Shown here: positions 24,563-33,615 of the stretch, piece by piece
How positions within the stretch are numbered: position 1 is the stretch's first letter
Layout: the number at the start of each line of letters is the position of its first letter
Source of the DNA: Arthrobacter sp. OAP107
GTDB taxonomy: Bacteria > Actinomycetota > Actinomycetes > Actinomycetales > Micrococcaceae
Reading direction: 5' to 3'
Length of the DNA stretch: 64,000 nt
NCBI RefSeq assembly: GCF_040546765.1
Contig: NZ_JBEPOK010000001.1
Span: 2,542,001 to 2,606,000, forward strand
Notes under the pieces: model-generated
The model's database searches: none
What the model was told of the DNA's origin: nothing
Seen by the model: only the letters and a program-made list of their open reading frames with translations
Position numbers and translations under genes: made by a program

Positions 24563-25987
24563 ATGCGCCCGACCTATCACTTCAGCGTCCCCGACAACTG
24601 GAAGAACGACCCTCAGCGGCCCATCTACATCGACGGCGAGTACCACTACTACTACCTCTACAAGGGCGATTACCTGCAGGGCGGTGGAGGCACATCGTGG
24701 CGCCGTGCGACCACCACCGACCACGTCTCCTTCCGCGACCGCGGCGTCGCCATCCCAAAGTTCAGCAACGGCAACGGCGACTGCTGGTCAGGATGCCTTG
24801 TCATCGACGAACGAAACACCGCCGGATACGGCCAGAATGCTGTTATAGCCCTCGTAACGCAAGCGCCCCAAGGCCGCCAGGCCCAATACCTCTGGTACTC
24901 GACGGACCGTGGGCGCTCATTCCACCCTGGTGACACAGCCCCGGTACTGCCGAACCCAGGTGTGCAGGATTTTCGCGATCCAAAGGTGATCTGGGACGCC
25001 GACCGGGGGCGGTGGTTCATGGTGAACGCCGAGGGGCAGAAGCTTGGCTTCTACACATCTCCCAACCTGCACTCCTGGCAGCGCGTCGGCGAATTCGTCC
25101 GCACGGATCTTGGGTTGCTTGAGTGCCCCGACCTTTTCCGCATGACCGCCGACGACGGCACTTCCCACTGGATCCTTGGCACCAGCGCCAACGGCAAGGG
25201 CCGGGGACTGCCGGCAACCTATGCGTATTGGACAGGGACCTTCAACGGCACCGCCTTTACTCCTGACCATGCCGAACCGGAATGGCTGGACTACGGCTGT
25301 GACTTCTACGGGGCAGTGACCTATCCCCATCACGATCCCTCCGGCGCAGAGGATGAGACCCTGCGCAGAGCTCTCGGATGGGCGAACTTCTGGGACTACC
25401 CCCACAACACACCGACCCTGGCGACCGACGCGTACAACGGCGATGACATGATCGTGCGCGACGTCCGCCTGAAGCAGGGAAGCGGGAGCTACCACCTCGC
25501 CTCCACCCCCACGTCCGCCCTGGCAAACCATGTCAAGCGCACCCATCGCCTTGGTGACCTAGCCGTAATGGGCACCCGTGACCTCGACGTCCGCTCACCC
25601 GCGTATGACCTGACCTGCGAGCTGCAATGGAACCCGGCCACTCCGCCCGCCAACATTGGTCTCGAGATATGCCGGGCAGCCGGCGGAGGCAGGCACGTCG
25701 CCGCCGGTGCGTTCCTGCGAGGCCCCTTCGCGTACCTCAACCGGCGACCCACCATCAACCCAACCGGCGGTGAAACCCAAACTCCGATCGACCCCTTGGC
25801 AGGGCGCCTCACGCTCCGCATCCTCGTGGACCGCACAAGCGTCGAAATGTTCGTAGGAGACGGACGGTTTGTGCACTCACACCGGGTATTCCCTCTTGAG
25901 GGGGACAACGGTATCCGCCTCTACGTGCACGAAGGAACTGCCACTTTCCGCGATCTGACAATCAACGAAATCAACCCGACGCGCTAG
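24563..25987 (+). CDS. GH32 enzyme resembling levan fructotransferase
   Basis: A GH32 protein, 474 residues from ATG 24563 and about 531 if translated from the upstream ACG with its Tat signal. The nucleophile motif is NDPQRP (D16) instead of NDPNG; RDP (D139) and ECPDLF (E187) follow, and the C-terminal sandwich has SVEMFVG. NDPQRP with the YYYLY segment, and LPATYAYWTGTFNG, match what I recall of Arthrobacter levan fructotransferase, which converts levan to difructose dianhydride IV. It is the last gene of the LacI/ABC locus. The product is probably extracellular, as levan is a polymer; without the signal it would remain inside. Confidence 0.85.
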   Translation: MRPTYHFSVPDNWKNDPQRPIYIDGEYHYYYLYKGDYLQGGGGTSWRRATTTDHVSFRDRGVAIPKFSNGNGDCWSGCLVIDERNTAGYGQNAVIALVTQAPQGRQAQYLWYSTDRGRSFHPGDTAPVLPNPGVQDFRDPKVIWDADRGRWFMVNAEGQKLGFYTSPNLHSWQRVGEFVRTDLGLLECPDLFRMTADDGTSHWILGTSANGKGRGLPATYAYWTGTFNGTAFTPDHAEPEWLDYGCDFYGAVTYPHHDPSGAEDETLRRALGWANFWDYPHNTPTLATDAYNGDDMIVRDVRLKQGSGSYHLASTPTSALANHVKRTHRLGDLAVMGTRDLDVRSPAYDLTCELQWNPATPPANIGLEICRAAGGGRHVAAGAFLRGPFAYLNRRPTINPTGGETQTPIDPLAGRLTLRILVDRTSVEMFVGDGRFVHSHRVFPLEGDNGIRLYVHEGTATFRDLTINEINPTR

Positions 25988-26614
25988 TCCAACCCGCAGC
26001 GTTCCGGCAGGTCATCTTGCCGCCCGGGCTGCCCCCCTGTCACCTGCGCGAAAGAAACAGATGGAAATCCTCAAAGCAGGGCGGCATGAGGCCCAACAGC
26101 CCCTAGACGTCCTCGTTGTAGGTGAGCTCTGATCGATTTGGTCACAACCCCGAGGACTCCCCCATGTCCAATCTCATGCTCTCGGTGATGAGGGGCCTTC
26201 GCCGAGATCGAACGTGCCCTGATCAGGGAACGCCAGCGGGACGGGATTGCCTTGGCGATGCAGCGCAGCGCACGTCGCTGGCAAGGATGCCGGGGAGATC
26301 GGCCAGGAACGCCTCCAGGTCCAACCGGGACAGGGGCCGTCCCCGCAGGTCGTGACCGCCGCGGACATTCACCGTCCGGGTCACTGCCGGCTCAACAAAG
26401 GGTGGCAGGACGGTCGTGTGGAAGTCGTCCGCGGGGGGACGGGGCGAAATGCGGATGGCGACGACGTCGGCCAGCTTCGGCTCCATCACGACCCGTCCGA
26501 GGTCAGCGGTGATCTCCGTGATGCCTGACCCGAACTCCCGACGGAGCACTGACAGGGACGATTCCAATGCTCCCCTTCGCCGGCCGCCCAACTGAGCCCG
26601 ATGACTGTCCGTCC
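25988..26614. other. Transposon-scarred intergenic region
   Basis: Contains the resolvase scar at 26150-26258. A leftward open frame of 122 codons (26223-26591) has no ribosome site or recognised domain and overlaps the scar; I do not call it a gene, though a decayed one is possible. Confidence 0.4.
26150..26258 (+). pseudogene. Scar of a serine resolvase gene (Tn3-type)
   Basis: Translating across one frameshift near 26194 gives EDSPMSNLMLSVM then GAFAEIERALIRERQ and RDGIALA, the conserved end of the resolvase/invertase catalytic domain and linker helix. Only about 36 codons remain. It marks a past transposon or integron-like event next to the levan locus. Confidence 0.8.
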
Positions 26615-27025
26615 TCAGTCCACGAGCGCGGTGGCCTCGACCTCCACGAGCACGTCCTCCTCGAACAAGGCCTCGACGCCGATGAGTGAGGTGGGCGGCA
26701 TCGGGACCTCGAGGCCGATCTCGTCGGCGACGGCTTTCACGCCGGCCATGAAGTCACCGATCCGCTCGGGCCGCCACTGCGTGACGTAGAACGTTAACCG
26801 CAGCACGTCCGCGAACGTCGCGCCGGCACCCGACAGCCCTGTGGCTGTGTTCCGCAGGGCCTCCGCGACCTGCCCCGCCAGATCGCCCGGCGCGACGGGA
26901 GCACCGTCGGCCTTGCGCGCGACCTGCCCGCTGACGTGCACGTGCCGTGTACCCGTGCCGACGGTGACGTGATGGTACGGGACCGGCTGAAGCATGCCCT
27001 CAGGGGTAAAGTGCTGGACCGTCAT
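26615..27025 (-). CDS. RidA/YjgF-family protein
   Basis: A 136-residue member of the Rid superfamily, trimeric enzymes that hydrolyse reactive enamines/imines. Visible signatures: HVHVSGQVARKADG near residue 28 and DVLRLTFYVT in the middle; the late segment MPPTSLIGVEALFEEDVLVEVEA is typical. The invariant Arg of RidA (usually in the sequence RxxVxV) is not evident, so it may be a different Rid subgroup. Divergent from an HxlR regulator with an intervening dyad. Confidence 0.88.
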   Translation of the reverse strand: MTVQHFTPEGMLQPVPYHHVTVGTGTRHVHVSGQVARKADGAPVAPGDLAGQVAEALRNTATGLSGAGATFADVLRLTFYVTQWRPERIGDFMAGVKAVADEIGLEVPMPPTSLIGVEALFEEDVLVEVEATALVD

Positions 27026-27062
27026 CTCGAAACTCCTCTTCTCGTCCTATGTGTATCGTCAA

Positions 27063-27082
27063 GGTACCTATACCTAGGTATC
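27063..27082. promoter_or_regulatory. Probable HxlR operator between ridA-like gene and hxlR
   Basis: Inverted repeat GGTACCTA, centre TACC, TAGGTATC (7 of 8 pairs), flanked by two direct TCAAGGTAC elements (about 27059-27067 and 27084-27092). Located between divergent genes, so likely controls both. Confidence 0.65.
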
Positions 27083-27132
27083 ATCAAGGTACTTAGACGC
27101 CGGAGGGCACTTCAACGAGACCAGGTTTCACC

Positions 27133-27501
27133 ATGGATACCCCCACCGAGCCCCGCATCACGACCGCGCACCAAGACCTCCTCGACCAGGTGCTCGACAA
27201 GTGGTCGCTCAGCGTCCTGAACGAGCTGTGCGAACGGCCTTCCCGCTTCAACGAGCTTCGCCGCGCCATCCCGGAGGTCACGCAGAAATCGCTTACCGGG
27301 ACGCTCCGTCGGCTGGAACGCAACGGCATCATCGAACGCGAGGTGACCTCGACGCGTCCGGTCGCCGTCACATACCGGATTACCCCGCTCGGCAAGACGC
27401 TCCGCCGCCCGGTTGACGTGCTGCTGGAGTGGGCGGAGCAGAACATGCCGCACATCGAGGCGGCACGCGACCGCTTCGACGAGGAGCAAGACCGCGTCTG
27501 A
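27133..27501 (+). CDS. HxlR-family winged-helix regulator
   Basis: A 122-residue transcription factor. The winged helix reads DKWSLSVLNELCERPSRFNE, LRRAIPEVTQKSLTGTLRRL and ERNGIIEREV...PVAVTYRITPLG, the canonical HxlR order, though the usual N-terminal Cys is absent. Redox or aldehyde sensing is common in the family but cannot be assumed here. Divergent from the RidA-like gene. Confidence 0.9.
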   Translation: MDTPTEPRITTAHQDLLDQVLDKWSLSVLNELCERPSRFNELRRAIPEVTQKSLTGTLRRLERNGIIEREVTSTRPVAVTYRITPLGKTLRRPVDVLLEWAEQNMPHIEAARDRFDEEQDRV

Positions 27502-27739
27502 TCCTGCCCGGAGGGATTCCGCTTAGAAACACACCCTCAAGTCAACGATCACCGACGCGGAAACTGCCGGCTCTCAGGTGGCTATCCGTCAACCGTTCAC
27601 TCGGCCCCGCACGGAATCAACATTTCACCGCTCCTCTCCTCCCGACCGACAGAGACGGGCAACCCCCGTCCCACGAATACCGCATGCCAGTTGAAAACTG
27701 GCCGGAGACTGCCTTCACAAGGGGATGTTTCCTGCCTCC

Positions 27740-27914
27740 AGCCCAGGGCGTTTTCTCCCCAGACTCTGGAAGTGAGAACTGCTCGGCCAGCATCGGGTTC
27801 ATGGCCGGGATGTTCGGGAAGGCAGGGTCAAAAGGCCCAGCGGAGCCTGTCATGCCGGCTATCCGTGCGGTGTGTTCGGCGTGGCCCGGATGTGGCGTAG
27901 CCGGCAAATCCTCC
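27740..27914 (-). pseudogene. pRiA4b ORF-3-like gene, 3' remnant
   Basis: On the minus strand, directly left of the IS21 element, MEDLPATPHPGHAEHTARIA and GPFDPAFPNIPAMNPML resemble the end of plasmid pRiA4b ORF-3-type proteins (YEDFL..L.DP.HPEH...FDPEAFD...VN). Its 5' half is right of the element (30579-30877). The central YDFGD-containing part is missing, so the gene was also internally deleted. Confidence 0.5.
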
Positions 27915-27920
27915 ATAGTA
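27915..27920. repeat. IS21 target-site duplication, left (ATAGTA)
   Basis: Six bases ATAGTA directly before the TGTTAGCGGCCA end; repeated at 30573-30578 after the other end. Confidence 0.85.
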
Positions 27921-28135
27921 TGTTAGCGGCCATGAAAAACTGCCCGTAGATGGCCATGGAATTGCCCGCTGATGGCCACCGGGGCTGCCCATATATGGCC
28001 ATGAGTTCTGCCCAGTTATGGCCGTTTGGTTTGCCCGCATTGTTCGCTTATCCCGCCGTGTCGTGAGACGGCGGGGGCCTCTTCCCGTTTGGATTTCGGT
28101 GTCGAATCGAATCCGCTGACAGGAAGAGGCCCTGA

Positions 28136-29656
28136 ATGAAGGATGCCCTAGAAACCGTGAAAATTCTTGCTGCTTATGATCTGACCAGGTCGCTGCGCGG
28201 TGCAGCCGAGCTGTCAGGTTGTTCCCACCACACTGTCGACCGACTGGTCCAGGCCCGTGATGCCGGGCGTGCACCGGGGGCCGTGTCCGACCGGCCCAGG
28301 GTGACCGATGCGTGGCTGCCGAAGATCGAGGAATGGGTCGAAAAGTCCAAGGGACGGATCCGCGCCGATGTCGTCCATGCCAAGCTCGCCGCCATGGGCT
28401 ACCAGGGTTCGGACCGCTCGACCCGCCGCGCCGTCTCCCAGGTCAAAGAGGCTTACCGGCGCGGGAACAAGCGGGTCCACCGTCCCTGGATCACCGAGCC
28501 GGGCGCCTGGCTTCAGTACGATTTCGGCGACGGACCGGTCATCGATGGAGTCAAGACTGTCCTGTTCGTCGCCTGGCTGGCCTGGTCCAGGTTCCGCATC
28601 GTGATCCCGCTGCGTGACCGGACGGCGCCGAGCGTTTTCACCGCCCTGGACCGGTCATTCCGGCTGCTCGGCGGCGCGCCGACGTATGTGCTGACCGACA
28701 ACGAGAAGACCGTCACCACCATGCATGTGGCCGGCGTGCCGGTCAGGAACCAGCAGACCCTGGCGTTCGCCAAGCACTACTCCGTCGAGGTGCTCACCTG
28801 CCAACCGGCGGACCCGGCATCCAAAGGCGGCGTCGAATCGTCCGTGAAGATCGCCAAGGCAGACCTGGTGCCCAAAGACACCAACCTGCGAAACGCCTAC
28901 GCCTCGTTCACTGAGCTCGAGGCAGCCTGCACTGCGTTCATGGACCAGGTCAACATGCGCGAGCACCGGACCACCCGCCGCCGCCCGGTCGACATGCTCG
29001 CCGAGGAAGCCTCCTCCCTGCACCGCGTCCCGGACACAGCCCACACCCTCGCCTACGGGGTTGGGCGCCGGGTGCCGGAAAACACGCCCATGGTCTCGTT
29101 CGAAAACGCCCAATACTCCGTGCCTGCCCATCTGCTCGGGGCCGAAGTGTTCGCCCGGTTCCACGGGACCGGCCCGGACGCGCAGGTCGTGATCGTGCAC
29201 GTCGGCACCGGCGGGCCGGTCGAAGTCGCCCGCCACGCACTTGCCCGGCCGGGGTCCCCCGCGATCCTGGACGCCCACTTCCCAGACCACCAACAGAAGG
29301 TGCCCGGCGACTACAAACCCGTGCCCCGCTCCAAGGCAGAAGCCGAATTCCTTGGCATCGGCGCCGGCGCGCGCACCTGGCTGCTCGAGGCCGCCGCGGC
29401 CGGAGCGCAACGGATCAACGTGAAGATGGCTGAGGCCGTCGCGCTGGCGAAGATCGCCGGGACCGACGAGGTCGATAAGGCCCTCGGCGTCGCCGCGATC
29501 CACCACCGCTTCGCGCACGGAGACCTCGCGTCCCTGCTGAACGCCGGCGGAACCCGCACCGGGCTGCGCACCGCCGCAGAGGACAAGTCCCTCACCCAGG
29601 GCACCGCCGGCTGGGCCGGCCTCGGCACCACCGGCGCCGGGGAGGGCACCCGATGA
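28136..29656 (+). CDS. istA: IS21 transposase IstA
   Basis: A 506-residue DDE transposase. The N-terminal HTH is SLRGAAELSGCSHHTVDRLV; the integrase core starts at YDFGDGPVIDG (first Asp), continues with VLTDNEKTVT (second Asp) and KGGVESSVKIAKADL (Glu); a C-terminal Mu-transposase-like domain follows. Normal length for IstA. AAGAGG precedes the ATG. Overlaps istB by 4 bases. Confidence 0.95.
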   Translation: MKDALETVKILAAYDLTRSLRGAAELSGCSHHTVDRLVQARDAGRAPGAVSDRPRVTDAWLPKIEEWVEKSKGRIRADVVHAKLAAMGYQGSDRSTRRAVSQVKEAYRRGNKRVHRPWITEPGAWLQYDFGDGPVIDGVKTVLFVAWLAWSRFRIVIPLRDRTAPSVFTALDRSFRLLGGAPTYVLTDNEKTVTTMHVAGVPVRNQQTLAFAKHYSVEVLTCQPADPASKGGVESSVKIAKADLVPKDTNLRNAYASFTELEAACTAFMDQVNMREHRTTRRRPVDMLAEEASSLHRVPDTAHTLAYGVGRRVPENTPMVSFENAQYSVPAHLLGAEVFARFHGTGPDAQVVIVHVGTGGPVEVARHALARPGSPAILDAHFPDHQQKVPGDYKPVPRSKAEAEFLGIGAGARTWLLEAAAAGAQRINVKMAEAVALAKIAGTDEVDKALGVAAIHHRFAHGDLASLLNAGGTRTGLRTAAEDKSLTQGTAGWAGLGTTGAGEGTR

Positions 29657-30438
29657 GCATCACGACCGCGAACACCACCGCCCCGGCCCTGCCCGCCGAC
29701 CTCGAAGCACTCATGCGGCAACTGAAAATGCCCCACGCCCGCGCCATCGCCCCGGACGTCCTGGCCACCGCCCGCGCCCAGCGCTGGGAACCGGCCGAGG
29801 TCATCAAAGCCCTGCTCGCCGAAGAAACCAAGGGCCGGGCACGGTCGATGCTCGCCACCCGGCGTAAGGCCGCAGGGTTCCCGACCGGCAAGACCTTCGC
29901 CCTCTGGGACGAAGCCGCGTCATCCATTCCGGCACCGACCCAGCAGGCCCTGCGCACCCTGGAATGGATCCACCGGAAAGAAAATCTCGTCGTCTGCGGG
30001 CCCTCCGGAACCGGGAAGACCTTCTTCCTCGAAGCCCTCGGCCAGCAGGCCGTCGAAGAAGGGATGCGGGTCGCGTGGTTCACCCTCGAGGACCTCGGCG
30101 CCCTCATCCGCTCACACCGGGCCGACGACACCGTCACCCGGGCCGTGGCCAGGATCCTCCGCGCAGATTTGGTCGTCGTGGATGACATCGGCCTCCTCGC
30201 CGTGGCCACCGACGCCGCCGAAGGCCTCTACCGGGTCGTCGACGCAGCCTATGAAAAACGGGCCGTCGCGGTCTCCTCGAATCTCCACCCCGCAGGCTTT
30301 GACGAGCTCATGCCCAAGACCCTCGCCACCGCGACCGTCGACCGGCTCCTGCACCACGCCCACGTCTGCCAAACAACCGGCGATTCCATCCGCCTTACCC
30401 AGGCCCTGGCCGGAAAGGGCGTCATGCCACTGAACTAA
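29653..30438 (+). CDS. istB: IS21 helper ATPase IstB
   Basis: A 261-residue DnaC/DnaA-like AAA+ ATPase that assists IstA by selecting target DNA. Walker A GPSGTGKTFF and Walker B-like LVVVDDIGLL are visible, and an N-terminal helical domain (LMRQLKMPHARAI) is typical. Translationally coupled to istA through an ATGA overlap. Confidence 0.95.
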   Translation: MSITTANTTAPALPADLEALMRQLKMPHARAIAPDVLATARAQRWEPAEVIKALLAEETKGRARSMLATRRKAAGFPTGKTFALWDEAASSIPAPTQQALRTLEWIHRKENLVVCGPSGTGKTFFLEALGQQAVEEGMRVAWFTLEDLGALIRSHRADDTVTRAVARILRADLVVVDDIGLLAVATDAAEGLYRVVDAAYEKRAVAVSSNLHPAGFDELMPKTLATATVDRLLHHAHVCQTTGDSIRLTQALAGKGVMPLN

Positions 30439-30572
30439 CCCCCAAACCGGTGGCCAGCACAAACCCCACCCCAAAAGCGGGCAAACCAGCAGGCCACCAC
30501 TGGGCAGTTCTACTGGCCACCAGCGGGCAGAAATGCTGGCCGCCTACGGGCAATTCCTAATGGCCGTTGACA

Positions 30573-30578
30573 ATAGTA
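30573..30578. repeat. IS21 target-site duplication, right (ATAGTA)
   Basis: Direct repeat of 27915-27920, adjoining the right end of the IS. Confidence 0.85.
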
Positions 30579-30877
30579 CGGGGTTCCGGTACCCAGCGCG
30601 AGCAACCCTTCGAGCAAGCAATCCTCCTCAGGCCTGTCTCCGGTTCTTCACAATCCCGTCTGGGAAGCCATTGCTGGACCTCCGGAGTCTCGCCGTCGAC
30701 CGGCCGCAGCGGCGCAAACGGATCATCCGGCGTGAACCTGTGCAGATGTGCGTCCTCCCAGCCAAAGACTAGCTGCAGCACTTCGTGTACCTGATCAAGT
30801 GCCATGTGGCTTCGAATCCCGAGCAGACGCCATATCTCAAGGACGCTGCCGACCAGCATCACGCGAACCTCCAGCAT
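30579..30877 (-). pseudogene. pRiA4b ORF-3-like gene, 5' part, cut by IS21
   Basis: Reads MLEVRVMLVGSVLEIWRLLG then MALDQVHEVLQLVFGWEDAH and LHRFTP, the hallmark start of the plasmid pRiA4b ORF-3 family (unknown function). Near 30630 the frame shifts; in the other frame PEEDCLLEGLLALGTGTPYY continues the family pattern up to the IS end. So the gene carries a frameshift as well as the insertion. Confidence 0.75.
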
Positions 30878-31429
30878 CGAATCCTGCCCAGCCCCGCGTC
30901 CGGCACAAAGTTGCCCAAGCGACCATTCTTCCAGCCCCTACCGGCCATACTTCGACGCCGCCAGCGACCTCTCCCCTGCCTTTGAGGCAGCTTGACGAAA
31001 GGCCATTATCGGTGTTTCAAGAGCTCTCATTCAACGGAGAACCCTGCATCGGTCCTCGTTTCTGCGTCCTGCTGCTCGCAACTGGCGCTACGTTTCAAGG
31101 AAGGTGGCAACAGTGCTTTAGACAGATCTAGTCATGGTTTGGCACGATATGGGAACCGGGATCATCTGGTGAAGAAGGGCGGGGGAACGAGGGCAATGAG
31201 TGCGCAGGGGACCTTTATGGCCGCTGCGGCCATAGTGAGCGAGGTGGCCGTTACGGCCTGCACTGTGCCCGCTGCTGCGCCCAGCTTCCCCTCGACGCGG
31301 AACCGACCCTAGTTCTTCAGGTCACCAACTGACAAAAAACGCAGATTGTGATCCCTTTTCGCGCGCCCGGATGCTGACGCTCCATGACCGCCCCCGGAAG
31401 GGGAAGCCACATCGTCGAAAGAGTCAGTC
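30878..31429. other. Region without a recognisable gene
   Basis: About 550 bases between the disrupted pRiA4b-type gene and the FBP protein gene. Overlapping short open frames without ribosome sites or known domains. Confidence 0.4.
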
Positions 31430-31924
31430 ATGCAGGCAATCACGCCGCAACAGATCCGTTCATCCTTTATCAACGCAACCCGCTCGGAGGCCGCAAGGCT
31501 CACCCTGCCCAAAAACCTCGGTTCCCAGCCATGGGACAGCCTGGACTTTCTGGGCTGGCGCGACGAGAAGATGCCGCTTAGGGGGTATTTGGTAGTGCCC
31601 GGACCAAAAGGCGTGACCGGGATTATGCTCCGCGCACCCGAGGGTGGGGCCAAGAAGAACCGCTCGGTGCTCTGTGAGTTGTGCCGAGATGTGTTCTCTA
31701 AGGAGGATGTGCTCCTTTGGGTGGCCAAACGCGCCGGCCAGTCCGGCCGCGACGGGAACACCGTCGGCACGTTGATCTGCGCAGACTTCCTGTGCTGCGG
31801 AAACGTGCGAAAGGAGCCTCCCGCCAATGAGATCAACCCGGACCCGGCAGCCGTCGTCCTCCGCCAGATCGAGGGCCTCAAAAACCGCATCGGGCACTTT
31901 CTCAATCGGGTCCAGCAGGGCTAG
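31430..31924 (+). CDS. FBP-domain (treble-clef zinc finger) protein, EF-G-binding type
   Basis: A 164-residue protein resembling the FBP/FusB family, whose Gram-positive members bind elongation factor G and rescue it from fusidic acid. The C-terminal treble-clef zinc finger ligands are CELCRDVF (two Cys) and CADFLCC. Actinobacterial members like this are common and their function is not established; antibiotic resistance should not be assumed. No strong ribosome site. Followed by a perfect hairpin at 32198. Confidence 0.82.
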   Translation: MQAITPQQIRSSFINATRSEAARLTLPKNLGSQPWDSLDFLGWRDEKMPLRGYLVVPGPKGVTGIMLRAPEGGAKKNRSVLCELCRDVFSKEDVLLWVAKRAGQSGRDGNTVGTLICADFLCCGNVRKEPPANEINPDPAAVVLRQIEGLKNRIGHFLNRVQQG

Positions 31925-32359
31925 GCGGAGACCAGTCAAGGAGTGTTGCCGACGCCCGACGGTGGCAAGTGACACGCATACCGAATGCTTATGAGCTTCT
32001 TGGGAAGCCTGTGCAGGCAAACACTGGCAGGCTTCCGAGGAACGAATCCCTGCACCTCTATGCGCTGGTCTGCCGACACGTTCCGCGCCTCTGGGCGTGA
32101 ACACCCGGCGTTCCGGCTTCAAGCATTGGGCCGAAGGCACTGTCAGGGAAGCTCAAAGTTTCGTGGCGCCAAGCCTGAACAACTCCAAGACGAAAGAGCC
32201 GTAGTTTCGGGGTCCCCCCGAAACTACGGCTAACCTCGCAATGGCAAAACGGCATTCCCCGTCACTGCCCTTCCACCCAATTGACGGAATCACCATTATC
32301 GGCGGTTCCATAGCGGGAGTCGGGGGGGCCAGGACACTGCGGTGGTAGTTATTTTTACG
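31925..32359. other. Intergenic region with a hairpin
   Basis: About 435 bases between the FBP gene and the convergent MFS gene. Contains the hairpin at 32198-32230 and nothing else I can support. Confidence 0.45.
32198..32230. terminator. Perfect 15-bp hairpin
   Basis: GCCGTAGTTTCGGGG (32198-32212), loop TCC, then its exact complement (32216-32230). Between convergent genes, so it may serve both. No T tract. Confidence 0.75.
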
Positions 32360-33604
32360 TCAGCTCTGCTGGCGATCACTCAAGAGCCGCCCCGGGACGG
32401 CCGCGGGTCGAGGAGCCGATCGTGTTGGGGCAGGCTGTGCCGCCGCATCGCGCCGTAGGAGGACTGCCTGGATGATGACGGTGGCGGCGTAGGACTGCAG
32501 GGTGGGGATGAGTCCCCACCGGGGCGCGAGTTGGCCGGCGATGATGACGGGGACGCCGAAGGACAGGTAGGCGGCGGTGTAGATGCCGGAGAAGACACCG
32601 GCGCGCTGGTGGGCCTGCACGTGCGGGGCGATCAGTCGGAGCTGTCCGCCGAAGGTGCCGCCGAAGCCGATTCCGCCAAGTACCGCTCCAATCCAGACTG
32701 CCGGCAGCCAGGTTTCGGTGACACCGAGAAGGACCAGGATCATTCCCGTGAGGATGAGGCTTGCCCCGATGAGGGTGCTGCGCCGTGCGGGGTGCCGGGC
32801 GAAGACGAAGCCCGCAACTGCGGCGGCGAACGGGCCCAGGAAGGCTGTGAAGCCCGCAACCAGGCCACCGTCCAGGCCAAAGTGGAGCCGGAGCACGGCC
32901 GGTGAGAGCCCGAGGAAGAGGGCCGGGAACATCCACCCTGCGATCTGCATGGGGAGGCCCGCGAGAAATTCAGCCCGGATGTGGGCCGGGAGGCCAAGGC
33001 GCGGAGTGAGCGAGCGTAGCGCCCCGGGTCGTTGCACAGCCGTCTCGGCAGTGAAGCTCACAAAAACGATGCCCAGGACCATGACCGCTGTCAGGATGCC
33101 GAAGATGAGGGTGTTCGCGTCCGGGGTGAATTGGACTGCCGCCCCGGTCAGCAGGGCGCCGATCCCCAGGCCGCCTGCCACGGAGGCTCCGGCCAGCCCC
33201 CCGGCGAGCTTTTTCAGGTGGTCGGGTGCATGCTCGGCGATGGCCGGGCTGAACGCACTGGTCGCCAGACCGGTGGCGAGGCCCTGGATGGTGCGGGCGA
33301 CGATGACCCAGGTGATGTCCGGCGCCGCCAGGAACGCGAGCATTGATACGAGTTCGCCGTAGAGGGCGGCGAGCATGACCGGGCGCCGGCCTATGTGGTC
33401 TGGGAGTGACCCTGCGACCAGGAGAGCCACCAACAGGCCCAAGGCATAGACGGAAAAGGCAACGGTGAGGGTTCCGGCCGGGAAGCCCCACTCCTGCTGG
33501 CGGAGCGAGAGCAAGGGCGTGGGCGCGCCCGCGGCGAAGAAGAACGCTGCGAAGACTGCCGCGATGCCGGCGAAGGCCGTGGCGGGTGAGACGGTACGGG
33601 ACAA
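32360..33604 (-). CDS. MFS efflux transporter
   Basis: A 414-residue major facilitator with 12 predicted membrane helices. Motif A is present as GSLPDHIGRRP between TM2 and TM3, and a VARTIQGLATG segment fits the antiporter-type TM4/5 region. A drug or metabolite exporter is likely; the substrate is unknown. Divergent from the TetR gene at 33710 across three palindromes, so it is the probable regulated target. Confidence 0.92.
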   Translation of the reverse strand: MSRTVSPATAFAGIAAVFAAFFFAAGAPTPLLSLRQQEWGFPAGTLTVAFSVYALGLLVALLVAGSLPDHIGRRPVMLAALYGELVSMLAFLAAPDITWVIVARTIQGLATGLATSAFSPAIAEHAPDHLKKLAGGLAGASVAGGLGIGALLTGAAVQFTPDANTLIFGILTAVMVLGIVFVSFTAETAVQRPGALRSLTPRLGLPAHIRAEFLAGLPMQIAGWMFPALFLGLSPAVLRLHFGLDGGLVAGFTAFLGPFAAAVAGFVFARHPARRSTLIGASLILTGMILVLLGVTETWLPAVWIGAVLGGIGFGGTFGGQLRLIAPHVQAHQRAGVFSGIYTAAYLSFGVPVIIAGQLAPRWGLIPTLQSYAATVIIQAVLLRRDAAAQPAPTRSAPRPAAVPGRLLSDRQQS

Positions 33605-33615
33605 GAAAGGCTCCT

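Larger units (their letters stand above)
27921..30572 (+). mobile_element. Complete IS21-family insertion sequence
   Basis: A 2652-bp element with istA and istB overlapping by 4 bases. The ends are TGTTAGCGGCCA (left) and, inverted, TGTCAACGGCCA (right). Inside each end, several spaced repeats of TGCCCG and TGGCCA occur in matching order (left 27921-27990, right 30503-30572), the multiple transposase-binding sites typical of IS21. A 6-bp direct duplication ATAGTA flanks it. All parts look intact. Confidence 0.92.

Noticed and set aside
28655..29518. Minus-strand 287-codon frame within istA
   Set aside because: Opposite a complete IstA; antisense shadow.
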